From Streptomyces vinaceus (GTDB lineage Bacteria > Actinomycetota > Actinomycetes > Streptomycetales > Streptomycetaceae): a DNA stretch of 64,000 bases. Below, in pieces: positions 34,014-47,169 of the stretch. Location of the stretch: assembly GCF_008704935.1 (NCBI RefSeq), contig NZ_CP023692.1, positions 5,485,001-5,549,000 of the forward strand. The letters run 5' to 3'. Made by a program: the position numbers and the translations under genes. Below the pieces are notes generated by a model. That model saw only the letters and a list, made by a program, of their open reading frames with translations. It was not told the DNA's origin and made no database searches. Each line of letters begins with the position of its first letter. Positions within the stretch are counted from its first letter, which is position 1.

Positions 34014-34017
<4 letters not shown>

Positions 34018-35752
34018 GCACCCGCCTTGGCGGTGGCCAGGTCCGCGGGGGCCTGGTCAGTCGTCTCTTCGTCGTGGTACTCGAGCTGCGCGCGCTTGTT
34101 GGCGATGAGGCCTTCGGGGCGGAAGCGCATGAGCAGGATGAGGGCGATGCCGAACGCGAGGAGCTGGTAGTCCTGGAGGAAGGCCAGCTTCGCGGGGATC
34201 AGGAACAGCAGTGCGGCGCCGAGGATGGGGCCGCGGATGGTGCCCATGCCGCCGAGGATGACGGCGGCGAGGAGGAACGCGGAGTTCGGCGGGACGGGCC
34301 CGGCGAAGACGTAGTTCTCGGGGACGACCGTGCTGTTGACGTGTGCCTGCACCGTGCCGGCGAGGCCGGCGAGGGTGGCGCCGAGGGCGAAGGCGATGAG
34401 CTTGACCTTGAAGCCGTTGATGCCCATGGCTTCGGCGGCTGTCTCGTCCTCGCGGATGGCGACCCAGGCGCGGCCGATGCGGCTGTTGCCGGCACGGGCG
34501 AAGACCAGGATGACGAGCGCCATCACGAGCAGCATCAGGAAGTAGTAGTTGGCGTAGGCGCCGAGGACGATGCCACCGACGTTGTGCGACTCCCCGAAGT
34601 TCCACCCGAAGAGTTCGAGGTGGGGGATGTTCGGGATGCCGTTGGGGCCGTTGGTGACGTCCGGGCCGGAGGTGCCGTCGAGGTTGCCCATGGCGATGCG
34701 GAAGATTTCTCCGAAGCCGAGGGTGACGATGGCGAGGTAGTCGCCGCGCAGACGCAGGGTCGGGGCTCCGATGACCACGCCGAAGATCAGCGAGGCCAGG
34801 GCGCCGACGATGACGGCCGCCCAGAAGGGGAGCTGGAAGCCGAAGGCGGAGGCGGTGCTTCCGGAGACCAGGGCCGCGGCGTAGGCGCCGACGCCGAGGA
34901 AGGCGACGTAACCGAGGTCGAGGAGGCCCGCGAGGCCGACGACGACGTTGAGGCCGAGGGCGACGGTCGCGAAGATCAGGATGTTCACCGCGATGAGCGT
35001 GTACGTGTCGCCGCTCTGCTGGATGAACGGGAAGGTGATCGCGGCGGCCGCGCTGCCGATCAGGGTGACCTGGCGGTTCTTCGCGGTGATGGCGCTGAAC
35101 CGGTCGAGGAGGCCCGACTTGAGCAGGGCGAGGGCCGCGGAACCGACCGTGATCAGGTAGGCGACGAAGAGCTGGGGCTCCTTGTCGTCGGTGTCGATGC
35201 CGTAGGTGACGACGTAGAGGCCGAGGGCGAAGACGGCGACGATGATGAGGATTTCGGCCCAGGACGGCAGCTTCTTGGCGGGGGCCGCCTTGTGGCTGTC
35301 GTCCGGGAGCTTGAGGGAGAGCAGGGCCGGGATGAGCGAGCCGACGAAGGCGACGTAGGCGCCGGGTTCGAGGTGGACGACACCGCCGAGGACGACGGTG
35401 ATCGAGACGACCGTGAATCCGGTGGCCAGGAAGTTGCCCACGGCCAGGAACTCGATGGCCTTGCGGGAGCCCGTGGGGGCGAGCCAGCCGAGGCCCTTCA
35501 CGCCCAGCGCGGAGAGCGCGTAGAGGAGGGTGAGGACGGCTCCGGCGAGGCTGACGAACTGGATGGGGGCCGGGCTGCCGTAGTAGGTGAGGTCACCGGG
35601 GAACTCGGCGGTCCAGGTCCAGGCGAGGAAGGCGCTGACGACGGTCAGCAGGCTTCCGCCGATGATCCCGTAGAGCAGTGCGGTGCGGGAGAGGCCGGCG
35701 CTGGCGCTGGCTTCGGCTTCGAGCGGGAGGGTTGCTTCGTTGGTCATGGTTC

Positions 35753-35756
<4 letters not shown>
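34014..35756 (-). CDS. livM: Branched-chain amino acid ABC permease LivM, long form
   Basis: Permease of 580 aa. The C-terminal ~330 residues are the standard LivM domain (VVGLAGLLDLGYVAFLGVGAY, RLRGDYLAIVTLGFGEI, RIGRAWVAIREDETAAEAMGIN). The N-terminal ~240 residues add further membrane helices and a charged loop (LPDDSHKAAPAKKLPS). GTG 35756 overlaps the livH stop; ATG 35747 is an alternative. Forms the membrane channel with LivH. Confidence 0.92.
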
Positions 35757-36685
<929 letters not shown>

Positions 36686-36719
36686 CGCAGGGCCTCCGAT
36701 GAGCGTGTCGGATAAGACT

Positions 36720-36751
36720 CCGCGCGAGGGCGCTGTTGCGCCCTCGCGCGG
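36720..36751. terminator. Hairpin between livK and livH
   Basis: Perfect 14-bp stem CCGCGCGAGGGCGC and complement with a TGTT loop, inside an operon. It is likely a partial terminator or mRNA 3'-end stabiliser that lets livK mRNA exceed livHMGF mRNA. Confidence 0.75.
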
Positions 36752-36796
36752 TGGGTGTGGTTCAGGTGCGGCTGGTGATGCGGGGGTCCTACGGGA

Positions 36797-38035
36797 TTAC
36801 TGGTTGAACGTGTCGCTCTTGACGTCGATCCACTTGCCGCCCTCGACCTTGTAGACCGTGAGCTGCTTGTTGGTGGTGTCGCCGTACTCGTCGAAGGCGA
36901 CCTTGCCGGTCACGCCCTCGAAGGACACCTTGCCGAGAGCCTCGACGACCTTGGCGCGGGCGTCGGTGGGGAGCTTGCCGCCGTTGGCGGCGACGACGGC
37001 CTTGACGGCCTGGACGACGGACCAGCCGGCGTCGTAGGAGTAGCCGCCGTAGGCCGCGTAGGGGTCCTTGTAGCCGCCGGCCTGGTAGTCGGCGATGAAG
37101 GTCTTGGCGGTGGGCAGCTTCTCGACCGGGTAACCGATGGAGGTGGAGAGGTCGCCCTCGTTGGCCTCGCCGGAGGCGGTGATGAAGGCGGGGTCCTGGA
37201 TGCCGTCGCCGCCCATGAGCGGGATGTTGGCTCCGGCCTTCTTGACCTGGTCGGCGAGGAGGCCGCCCTCGGGGTACTGGCCGCCGAAGTAGACGGAGTC
37301 GGCGCCGGAGGACTTGACCTTGTCGGCGGTGGAGGAGAAGTCGGTCTCCTTCACGGTGACGTGGTCGGTGCCGACGACCTCGCCGCCGAGCTTCTTGAAC
37401 TCTTCGGAGAAGATCGCGGCGAGGCCGGCGCCGTAGGTCTGCTTGTCGTCGACGACGAAGACCTTCTTCTTGCCGGCGTCCTTGAAGAGGTACTGGGCGG
37501 CGAACTTGCCCTGGACCACGTCGGTGGCGGCGGTGCGGAAGTAGGTCTTGAAGGGGCGCTTGAACTCGCCCTTGCCCCAGTTGTCGCCCTGGCTGAGCGC
37601 GGGGTTGGTGTTGGCGGGGGAGACCTGCGCCAGGTTGGCGGAGGCGAAGACGCCCTGCATCTGCTGCGCGACGCCGGAGTTCAGCGGGCCGACGACGCCG
37701 ACGACGTCCTTGTTGCCGACGAGCTTGGTGGCGTTGGCCTGGCCGGAGGCGGGGACCGCCTGGTCGTCGAGGGCTTCGACCTTGAACTCGATGCCCGGGA
37801 CCTCGTTGTTCTTGTTGGCCGTCTTGGCCGCGAGGTCGACCGAGTTCTTGATGCCCTGGCCGAGCGCGGAGAGCGAACCGGTGAGGGGGGCGTCCACGCC
37901 GATGACGACGACGGTCTTGGCGCCGTCGGCCTTGTCCCCGCCGGTCTTGGCCTCATTGCGCGAGCCGCAGGCGGTGAGGGTCAGTGCTCCCGTGGTGATC
38001 ACGGTGGTGAGGACGAGCAAAGAACGGTGTCGCAC
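36797..38035 (-). CDS. livK: Branched-chain amino acid-binding lipoprotein LivK
   Basis: Periplasmic-binding-type lipoprotein of 412 aa. A lipoprotein signal ends at lipobox LTAC (Cys at about 23). The mature part begins VVVIGVDAPLTGSLSALGQGIKNS and carries the two-lobe type I fold (VGVVGPLNSGVAQQM, DDKQTYGAGLA, AAYGGYSYDAGW). GTG 38035 has GGAAAGGAAG upstream. Captures Leu/Ile/Val or a related ligand for LivHMGF. Confidence 0.94.
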   Translation of the reverse strand: MRHRSLLVLTTVITTGALTLTACGSRNEAKTGGDKADGAKTVVVIGVDAPLTGSLSALGQGIKNSVDLAAKTANKNNEVPGIEFKVEALDDQAVPASGQANATKLVGNKDVVGVVGPLNSGVAQQMQGVFASANLAQVSPANTNPALSQGDNWGKGEFKRPFKTYFRTAATDVVQGKFAAQYLFKDAGKKKVFVVDDKQTYGAGLAAIFSEEFKKLGGEVVGTDHVTVKETDFSSTADKVKSSGADSVYFGGQYPEGGLLADQVKKAGANIPLMGGDGIQDPAFITASGEANEGDLSTSIGYPVEKLPTAKTFIADYQAGGYKDPYAAYGGYSYDAGWSVVQAVKAVVAANGGKLPTDARAKVVEALGKVSFEGVTGKVAFDEYGDTTNKQLTVYKVEGGKWIDVKSDTFNQ

Positions 38036-38567
38036 GATTCTTCCTTTCCCTGGCGCGGCCCCCTCATGTGAGGTGCCGTTGGGTCGCCGGGCCGCACTGG
38101 GATGTCCACGGCCGTGCTGGGTTGCGCCCTGCGGCGCGGTGACTGGCCGTGACTCTAGGCCGAGGTGGCGAGTGCGGGGAGCAGGGAAAGGATGATGTGA
38201 CTGTCTTGTTATGCCGAGGCCAAGAATGTGTGGCCGTAGTGCGGACAACTCGGACGTTTGGTTACCTCGGGGAATGTCCGCATGGTGAGAATTCCCCGTT
38301 CCCCTAAGGGGCTTGAGGGGTCCATGCTCCTGTCATTGATCAAAAGCGGCCGAATGTCGCTGGCTGTGCCCGGAAGAATCCGGCGGGTGGCATTCCGCCG
38401 GGGAAAAAGGGGATTCTGTGGGGCGTCGGGATTACTGAGGGTAATTTTCCCCCTTGATCCACTTCGGGCGGATCGATCTTGGTCCGGGGTGCGGAGGGCC
38501 TGCGACCTGCGGATCGGGTCCGTGCCGCAGGGCGACCGGAAGTCGGACAGGGTGCGCGGGATTCCGG
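38036..38567. other. 532-bp gene-free stretch upstream of livK
   Basis: Holds the livK promoter and leader on the minus strand; TAGAGT at 38151-38156 (minus) is a possible -10, without a good -35. Base composition is lower in G+C than neighbouring genes. A 120-codon minus-strand frame crosses it but lacks family features and normal codon bias, so I do not call it. Confidence 0.5.
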
Positions 38568-38978
38568 TCACCCGGGCGGGCTCGGGGGCCGCCAGTTCTC
38601 CGAGCTCCAGGTTGCCCCGTTCTGTTCGGTGCAGCGCTGCGCCACGAACCGGTCGACGAGCTCAAGTGCCTTGTCCAGACCGTCAGTTCGTTCCTCCGTC
38701 CGGCCTGCGGCGACGGCTTCCTCGTGGATCTTGTACTGGTCGTTGGACATGCCCTTCTGCTCCCAGTCGAGGCCGGCCCACTTGCCGCCCTTGAGGGCCT
38801 CCTTCGCCCAGTAGGACACCAGACTTGTGCAGATCTGGGCGGGCGAGGAGGGGCTGGAAACGGGCGTTGGCGTGGTCCGCGGGGCGGGTGGGGTGGATGT
38901 GGAGCATCCGGACAGGGCGAGTGCCGTCAGGAGTGCGGCGGCACCGCAGCGGCCCGCGGTACGTGGCTGGGTCCCCAT
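38568..38978 (-). CDS. Small lipoprotein of unknown function
   Basis: Putative lipoprotein of 136 aa. A signal peptide ends at LSGC (Cys at about 25); a Thr/Pro/Ser linker follows, then a mostly helical domain with a Cys pair (ICTSLV and QRCTEQN). No family recognised. No Shine-Dalgarno is visible before ATG 38978, so the start is uncertain. It stands alone between livK and the thioesterase gene. Confidence 0.65.
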   Translation of the reverse strand: MGTQPRTAGRCGAAALLTALALSGCSTSTPPAPRTTPTPVSSPSSPAQICTSLVSYWAKEALKGGKWAGLDWEQKGMSNDQYKIHEEAVAAGRTEERTDGLDKALELVDRFVAQRCTEQNGATWSSENWRPPSPPG

Positions 38979-39062
38979 GAAGGGAAGGTAGGCCGTCACC
39001 TTCGGTGACACAACACTCGTCGCGGGGCCGGGCGCGGACTGGCGGATTCCGGGCGGTTGCGG

Positions 39063-39101
39063 GGCCCGTACGCGCCGCAGGCCTCGGCCCGTACGCGCCG
39101 C
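39063..39101. repeat. Direct repeat, two 16-bp copies
   Basis: GGCCCGTACGCGCCGC occurs at 39063 and 39086 (23-bp period) in the GC-rich gap upstream of the lipoprotein gene. No coding role seen. Confidence 0.6.
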
Positions 39102-39190
39102 GGGCCCGGGTCCGGCCCCTTGGTGCGGGGCGGGATCCGGGCCCGCGGGGCTCGGTCTGTGAGGCTTGCGGGGCTCGGCCCGCGGGCGGG

Positions 39191-39661
39191 TCAGGCCCCG
39201 GCGGCGGCGTCCGCGTCGCGCAGGAGGCAGGTCAGGCGGGCGGTGCACACGCGCCGGTCCTGCTCGTCGCTGATGACGATCTCGTACGTGGCGGTGGAGC
39301 GGCCGCGGTGCACGGGGCTCGCGACGCCGGTGACCAGGCCGGAGCGCACGCCCCGGTGGTGGGTGCAGTTCAGGTCCACGCCGACGGCGACCTTGGTGAT
39401 GCCGCCGTGCATCATGGCGCCCACCGAGCCGAGGGTCTCGGCGAGCACGGCCGAGGCCCCGCCGTGCAGCAGCCCGTACGGCTGGGTGTTGCCCTTGACC
39501 GGCATGGTGCCGACGACCCGCTCGGCCGAGGCTTCGAGGATGCGGACGTCCATCCGCTCGCCGAGGTCGCCCGCAGAGAACAGCGCGGGCAGGTCGATGC
39601 CCAGGGCCGCGTACTCGTCGAGGACCTCCTGCGGGAACTTCACGGTGTGCTGCTCGCCCAT
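39191..39661 (-). CDS. Hotdog-fold thioesterase (PaaI-like)
   Basis: Protein of 156 aa. The hotdog motif appears at GLLHGGASAVLAETLGSVGA (about 62-81), with VDLNCTHHRGVRSG and the final beta strands CTARLTCLL. AGGAG precedes the ATG. Members hydrolyse aryl- or acyl-CoA thioesters. It lies 57 bp after the FdhF/YdeP-type gene on the same strand, but no functional tie is apparent. Confidence 0.88.
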   Translation of the reverse strand: MGEQHTVKFPQEVLDEYAALGIDLPALFSAGDLGERMDVRILEASAERVVGTMPVKGNTQPYGLLHGGASAVLAETLGSVGAMMHGGITKVAVGVDLNCTHHRGVRSGLVTGVASPVHRGRSTATYEIVISDEQDRRVCTARLTCLLRDADAAAGA

Positions 39662-39718
39662 CGGCCGGCTCCTTCGTGTGTCAACGCTCGTTAACCGTCT
39701 TGTCCTGAGGTCGTTCTA

Positions 39719-41989
<2,271 letters not shown>

Positions 41990-42122
41990 GTCGCTCCCCT
42001 TCGAGCAGTCGAGCATCGCGGCGTCGGCCGCCGCGCGTATTCGCGTAGGCGTCCGATCCTGTCACGCCCTGCGGACATCGCCGACGCCGGAATTGTCGGC
42101 GGGGCCGCCTAGGATCGGGTGC

Positions 42123-44843
42123 GTGGCAGAGAACGCATCGAAGAAGACCGACCAGACGACCGCAGCGGACCGCCCCCGCCTGATGCTCATGGACGGGCAC
42201 TCCCTGGCGTACCGGGCGTTCTTCGCGCTGCCCGCGGAGAACTTCACGACGGCGACCGGGCAGCCGACGAACGCCATCTACGGCTTCGCGTCGATGCTGG
42301 CGAACACGCTGCGCGACGAGGCGCCCACGCATTTCGCGGTGGCGTTCGACGTCTCGCGCAAGACGTGGCGCTCGACGGAGTTCCCCGAGTACAAGGCGAA
42401 CCGTTCCAAGACCCCCGACGAGTTCAAGGGGCAGGTCGAGCTGATCGGCGAGCTCCTGGACGCGATGAACGTGCCGCGGTTCGCGGTCGACGGCTTCGAG
42501 GCCGACGACGTGATCGCCACGCTGGCGACGCAGGCGGAGGCCCTCGGCTTCGAGGTGCTGATCGTCACCGGCGACCGGGACTCCTTCCAGCTCGTCTCCG
42601 AGCACACCACCGTGCTGTACCCGACCAAGGGCGTCTCCGAGCTGACCCGCTTCACCCCGGAGAAGGTGGAGGAGAAGTACGGTCTCACCCCGCAGCAGTA
42701 CCCGGACTTCGCGGCGCTGCGCGGCGACCCGTCGGACAACCTGCCGGGCATCCCGGGCGTCGGCGAGAAGACGGCCGCGAAGTGGATCACCCAGTTCGGG
42801 TCGTTCGCGGAGCTCGTCGAGCGCGCCGAGGAGGTCAAGGGCAAGGCCGGGCAGAACTTCCGGGACCACCTGGAGGCCGTGAAGCTCAACCGGGTCCTGA
42901 CCGAGATGGTCAAGGACGTCGAGCTGCCCAAGGCCGCGGGCGACCTGGAGCGCCTGCCGTACGACCGCTCCGCCGTCACCGGCGTGCTGGACGTACTGGA
43001 GATCCGCAACGCCTCGCTGCGCGAGCGGCTGCTCGCCGTGGACCCGGGCGCGGCCGAGGAGCCGGCGCCGGCGCCGGCCGCCGGCGTGGAGCTGGACGCC
43101 AGCGTGATCGGCGCGGGCGACCTGGCGCCGTGGCTGGCGGCCCACGCGGGCGGGCCGCTGGGCGTGTCCACCGTGGACAGCTGGGCGCTGGGCCAGGGCA
43201 ATGTCAGCGAGATCGCGCTGGCCGCGGCGGGCGGCGCCGCCGCCTGGTTCGACCCGTCCGTACTGGACGAGGCCGACGAGCGGGCCTTCGCGGCCTGGGC
43301 CGCCGACCCGGCGCGCCCCAAGGTGGTGCACAACGCCAAGGGCCTGATGCGGGTCTTCCCCGAGCACGGCTGGAGCCTGGCCGGCGTCACCATGGACACC
43401 GCGCTCGCCGCCTACCTGGTCAAGCCGGGCCGCCGCTCCTTCGCGCTGGACGTGCTGTCCAACGAGTACCTGCACCGCGAGCTCCAGCCCGCCGCCGCCG
43501 ACGGCCAGCTGGCCTTCGGCGCCGACGAGACCGCCGAGGCGGAAGCCCTGATGGCGCAGGCCCGCGCCGTCCTGGACCTCGGCGAGGCCTTCACCGGCAA
43601 GCTGGAGGAAGTGGGGGCCACGGAGCTGCTCCACGACATGGAGCTGCCCACCTCCCAGCTGCTGGCGCGGATGGAGCGGGCGGGCATCGCCGCCGACCGC
43701 GACCACCTGGAGGCCATGGAGCAGCAGTTCGCCGGAGCCGTGCAGCAGGCGGTGAAGGAGGCGCACGCGGCGGTCGGGCACGAGTTCAACCTCGGCTCGC
43801 CCAAGCAGCTCCAAGAGGTCTTCTTCGGCGAGCTGGACCTGCCGAAGACGAAGAAGACCAAGACCGGCTACACCACGGACGCGGACGCGCTGGCCTGGCT
43901 GGCCACCCAGACCGACCACGAACTCCCGGTGATCATGCTTCGCCACCGGGAGCAGGCCAAGCTGCGCGTCACCGTGGAGGGCCTGGTCAAGACGATCGCC
44001 GCCGACGGCCGGGTGCACACCAGCTTCAGCCAGACCGTCGCCGCGACCGGCCGGCTGTCCTCCACCGACCCCAACCTGCAGAACGTGCCGGTGCGCACCG
44101 ACGAGGGCCGGGCCATCCGCCGCGGGTTCGTCGTCGGCGAGGGCTTCGAATCCCTCATGACCGCCGACTACAGCCAGATCGAGCTGCGCGTCATGGCGCA
44201 CCTCTCCGAGGACGAGGGCCTGATCGAGGCGTTCACCTCCGGCGAGGACCTGCACACCACCGTGGCCTCCCAGGTCTTCGCCGTCGAGCGCGACCGGGTC
44301 GACGCCGAGATGCGCCGCAAGATCAAGGCCATGTCCTACGGTCTGGCGTACGGGCTGTCCGCCTTCGGCCTCTCCCAGCAGCTGAACATCGAGCCCGCCG
44401 AGGCGCGCGGCCTGATGGAGACGTACTTCGAGCGGTTCGGCGGCGTCCGCGACTACCTGCACCGCGTGGTTGAGGAAGCCCGGGCCACGGGGTACACGGC
44501 GACGGTCTTCGGCCGCCGCCGCTACCTGCCCGACCTCAACAGCGACAACCGCATGCGCCGCGAGTCGGCCGAGCGGATGGCGCTGAACGCCCCGATCCAG
44601 GGCACCGCGGCGGACATCGTCAAGGTGGCGATGCTGCGCGTGGACAAGGCGATCACCGGGGCCGGGCTGAAGTCGCGGATGCTGCTCCAGGTCCACGACG
44701 AAATCGTGCTGGAGATCGCCCCGGGCGAGCGGAAGAAGGTCGAGGAGCTGGTGCGCCGCGAGATGGCCGCCGCCGTCGAACTGCGCGCCCCGCTGGACGT
44801 GTCGGTGGGCGTGGGCCCCGACTGGGAGTCGGCGGCGCACTGA
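42123..44843 (+). CDS. polA: DNA polymerase I
   Basis: PolA of 906 aa. The 5'-3' exonuclease domain (about 20-310) has LMLMDGHSLAYRAFFA and the acidic cluster GFEADDVIATL. The 3'-5' exonuclease-like domain lacks the D-x-E catalytic motif, as usual in actinobacteria. The polymerase domain has motif A (DYSQIELR, about 681), O-helix RRKIKAMSYGLAYG and motif C QVHDEIVLEI. It fills gaps in repair and Okazaki processing. GTG 42123 starts the conserved chain. Divergent from the molybdoenzyme gene. Confidence 0.96.
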   Translation: MAENASKKTDQTTAADRPRLMLMDGHSLAYRAFFALPAENFTTATGQPTNAIYGFASMLANTLRDEAPTHFAVAFDVSRKTWRSTEFPEYKANRSKTPDEFKGQVELIGELLDAMNVPRFAVDGFEADDVIATLATQAEALGFEVLIVTGDRDSFQLVSEHTTVLYPTKGVSELTRFTPEKVEEKYGLTPQQYPDFAALRGDPSDNLPGIPGVGEKTAAKWITQFGSFAELVERAEEVKGKAGQNFRDHLEAVKLNRVLTEMVKDVELPKAAGDLERLPYDRSAVTGVLDVLEIRNASLRERLLAVDPGAAEEPAPAPAAGVELDASVIGAGDLAPWLAAHAGGPLGVSTVDSWALGQGNVSEIALAAAGGAAAWFDPSVLDEADERAFAAWAADPARPKVVHNAKGLMRVFPEHGWSLAGVTMDTALAAYLVKPGRRSFALDVLSNEYLHRELQPAAADGQLAFGADETAEAEALMAQARAVLDLGEAFTGKLEEVGATELLHDMELPTSQLLARMERAGIAADRDHLEAMEQQFAGAVQQAVKEAHAAVGHEFNLGSPKQLQEVFFGELDLPKTKKTKTGYTTDADALAWLATQTDHELPVIMLRHREQAKLRVTVEGLVKTIAADGRVHTSFSQTVAATGRLSSTDPNLQNVPVRTDEGRAIRRGFVVGEGFESLMTADYSQIELRVMAHLSEDEGLIEAFTSGEDLHTTVASQVFAVERDRVDAEMRRKIKAMSYGLAYGLSAFGLSQQLNIEPAEARGLMETYFERFGGVRDYLHRVVEEARATGYTATVFGRRRYLPDLNSDNRMRRESAERMALNAPIQGTAADIVKVAMLRVDKAITGAGLKSRMLLQVHDEIVLEIAPGERKKVEELVRREMAAAVELRAPLDVSVGVGPDWESAAH

Positions 44844-44853
44844 GCGAGGTCAC

Positions 44854-44900
44854 CGGACGCCCGTCCCCGCAGGCCGCTACGCGGTGGGGACGGGCGTCCG
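44854..44900. terminator. Terminator after polA
   Basis: Perfect 15-bp stem CGGACGCCCGTCCCC with its complement, 17-nt loop. The 3' arm overlaps the last codons of the convergent DUF4184 gene. Confidence 0.8.
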
Positions 44901-45737
44901 CGCGTCCTCGTCCGTACGGGACGGCTCGCCCCGGCGCGTCAGGAGCCGTACGAGCACCCCGTACAGCAGCAGCCCCACGGCGAGGCCGCCTCCCGCGCCG
45001 AAGCAGACGGTCGGGATGATGTCGAGCGGGGTGCGGATCCGGTCGAAGAACGTGAAGAAGCGCAGCACGCGCATCGTCACCCCGACGGCCACGCACACCG
45101 CGACCAGCGCGAACGCGCCCAGCAGTCCGGCCCGGCCGAGCACCGGCACGGCAGCGGGAGCGGGAACGCCCGAGCCGGGCAGGCGGCGCACGGCGGTCAC
45201 CGTGAACCAGAGCAGTGCGCAGGCCGCGAGCGCCGAAGTCCCGTACTGCACGAACGTGTAGAGGGGGAGCCCGAGGGCGAACGGTTCGCCGAGCACGGGC
45301 AGCGCGTCCGTCCCCCATCGGTGCGGGTGCGTGAAGCTGTCCCAGACCACGTGCGTGAGGGAGCCGGCGACCGCGGAGAGGTAGAACCACAGCGCGAGGG
45401 AAGGCAGTCGGCGGCCCCGCCAGTCCTCTCCCCGTACGAGGACGTGTATCCGGCCCTGGCGGCGGCGCGGCAGGAGGGCGACCAGCGGTTCGCGCAGCAG
45501 CAGCCAGCACGCCGCGAGCGCGGCGGTCAGCACGGCGTCCGCGGTGAACACCCCGGGCAACGAGTGAGCGAACGCGCCGTACGCCCAGACGCCGGGGACG
45601 ACGGCGTCCGCGAAATAGAAGGTGTCGGGCGCGAACGACCCGAGGACGAGCGCCGACGCGACCAGCGGTCCGCGGGCGCGGCCCGTCCTGCGGACGGCCG
45701 GCAGGACGGCCGCCGCGTGGCTGAGGGTGAACGGCAT
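44877..45737 (-). CDS. DUF4184 membrane protein
   Basis: Membrane protein of 286 aa with the DUF4184 N-terminus MPFTLSHAAAVLP, SFAPDTFYF and GSLTHVVWDSFTHP, resembling metal-dependent membrane hydrolases of the YdjM class by its His/Asp residues. About six helices are visible. Function not established. Standalone, ending inside the polA terminator. Confidence 0.85.
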   Translation of the reverse strand: MPFTLSHAAAVLPAVRRTGRARGPLVASALVLGSFAPDTFYFADAVVPGVWAYGAFAHSLPGVFTADAVLTAALAACWLLLREPLVALLPRRRQGRIHVLVRGEDWRGRRLPSLALWFYLSAVAGSLTHVVWDSFTHPHRWGTDALPVLGEPFALGLPLYTFVQYGTSALAACALLWFTVTAVRRLPGSGVPAPAAVPVLGRAGLLGAFALVAVCVAVGVTMRVLRFFTFFDRIRTPLDIIPTVCFGAGGGLAVGLLLYGVLVRLLTRRGEPSRTDEDARTPVPTA

Positions 45738-45902
45738 GACATCTCTTCCTTACTTCGGGCCAATGCGCCCCGAACGGTCCGGGTCAGTATGCGTGAGCTG
45801 CCCGGCAGGTGGGGAAGTCGTGAATTCCGGGCGCTGATCGGTGCAGGATGAAGGGAGTTGACGTAAGGTCGCGCCGACGTCGAGGGGGAGGGGACCCGGC
45901 TC

Positions 45903-47090
45903 ATGTCGGCTCGGATCGGAAGCAGGCTGCGCAGGAGTGGGGCCGCGGTCCTGGTCTGCGCGTTCGTCGCCGCGGCGCTCACGGCGTCCGGGGCCCCCTC
46001 ACGGGAGCGGATATCCGCCGCGGACTCCGAAGAGGCGGCCGCGGGTCCCGCACAGCCGGCCGGGTCCGGAGGGGACACCGACTACCTGACCGAACTCCCG
46101 CCGGTGGCGGCCGAGGTGCCGCAGGAGGTCCCGGCCGCCGCGCAGCCGGCGCAGCCCGACGCCGGGGCGGCGGCGACGCACAACGAACCGGTGGCCATGG
46201 GCGGCGGGGAAGGCGCGCAGGGAATCCCGGCGACGGTCCTGGCGGCGTACCGGCTGGCCGAGCGAGAGGTGGGGCGGAGCGATCCCGGTTGCGGACTGCG
46301 CTGGCAACTCCTCGCGGCCATCGGCAAGGTCGAGTCCGGGCAGGCGCGCGGCGGCCGCGTCGACGCCGCCGGCACCACCCTGCGGCCGATCCTGGGCCCC
46401 GTGCTCGACGGCAACGGCTTCGCGAACATCCGCGACACGGACGGCGGACAGTACGACGGCGACGCCGCGTACGACCGGGCGGTGGGCCCGATGCAGTTCA
46501 TCCCGTCCACGTGGGCGGTCTGGGGCCAGGACGCGGACGGCGACGGCCGCCGCAACCCGAACAACGTGTACGACGCGTCCCTCGCGGCCGCCCGCTACCT
46601 CTGCGCGGGCACGCGGGACCTGCGCGTACCCGCCGATCTGGACCGTGCGGTGCTCTCGTACAACCAGTCCGCGGAGTACCTGCGCACGGTGAAGTCCTGG
46701 TTCACGTACTACCTCCAGGGCGCCCACGAGGTCCCGAACGCGGGCGCGGACCAGCCCCCGGCGCCGCCCGGGCCGAGCCCGAAGCCGACGCCGACGCCGA
46801 GCCCCACCCCCAAGCCGACGCCCACTCCGACGCCGACCCCGACGCCCACTCCGACGCCGACCCCGACGCCGACCCCGACGCCGGATCCGAAGCCCACGCC
46901 CAGCCCGACGCCCACACCCGCGCCTACGCCGACCCCGACGCCCAAGCCGACTCCGACCCCGACGCCCTCGCCTACGGCGAGCGCGCGGCCGACCCCGGCG
47001 CCCACCCCGAGCCCCACGGCCACGCGCAAGGCGTCTCCGGCCGCCTCCCCCTCCGTTTCTCCGGCCCCGACCGGGACCAGGGCTCCGTAG
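45903..47090 (+). CDS. Secreted lytic transglycosylase with long Pro-Thr tail
   Basis: Exported protein of 395 aa. A signal peptide covers about 1-30. The SLT-like domain (about 105-285) has the catalytic Glu144 in AIGKVESGQ, DRAVGPMQFIPSTW and LDRAVLSYNQSAEYL. Such enzymes cut the glycan strands of peptidoglycan. The last ~100 residues are nearly all Thr-Pro pairs with Lys, Ser or Asp interruptions, probably a rigid wall-spanning stalk. ATG 45903 starts a good signal peptide. Confidence 0.9.
   Translation: MSARIGSRLRRSGAAVLVCAFVAAALTASGAPSRERISAADSEEAAAGPAQPAGSGGDTDYLTELPPVAAEVPQEVPAAAQPAQPDAGAAATHNEPVAMGGGEGAQGIPATVLAAYRLAEREVGRSDPGCGLRWQLLAAIGKVESGQARGGRVDAAGTTLRPILGPVLDGNGFANIRDTDGGQYDGDAAYDRAVGPMQFIPSTWAVWGQDADGDGRRNPNNVYDASLAAARYLCAGTRDLRVPADLDRAVLSYNQSAEYLRTVKSWFTYYLQGAHEVPNAGADQPPAPPGPSPKPTPTPSPTPKPTPTPTPTPTPTPTPTPTPTPTPDPKPTPSPTPTPAPTPTPTPKPTPTPTPSPTASARPTPAPTPSPTATRKASPAASPSVSPAPTGTRAP
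46780..46980 (+). repeat. Low-complexity Pro-Thr coding repeat
   Basis: Repeated CCGACGCC/CCCACTCC-type hexamers encode the Thr-Pro tail of the transglycosylase. Long perfect stretches make it prone to slippage length change, always in 6-bp steps that keep the frame. Confidence 0.85.
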
Positions 47091-47113
47091 CAGGGACCTT
47101 CATCGAGCAGCCC

Positions 47114-47143
47114 GACGGCCCGCCGGAGAACCGGCGGGCCGTC
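47114..47143. terminator. Terminator after the transglycosylase gene
   Basis: Perfect 13-bp stem GACGGCCCGCCGG with complement and AGAA loop, 23 bp after the stop. Confidence 0.85.
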
Positions 47144-47169
47144 GTCGTCCCCTGGGCCGCCTGCGCCGG

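Noticed and set aside
38209..38571. 120-codon minus-strand frame upstream of livK
   Set aside because: Lower G+C, no codon bias, no recognisable features; more likely promoter/leader DNA.
46780..46980. Regular short repeats, considered as a CRISPR array
   Set aside because: No unique spacers; in-frame Thr-Pro codons of the transglycosylase.
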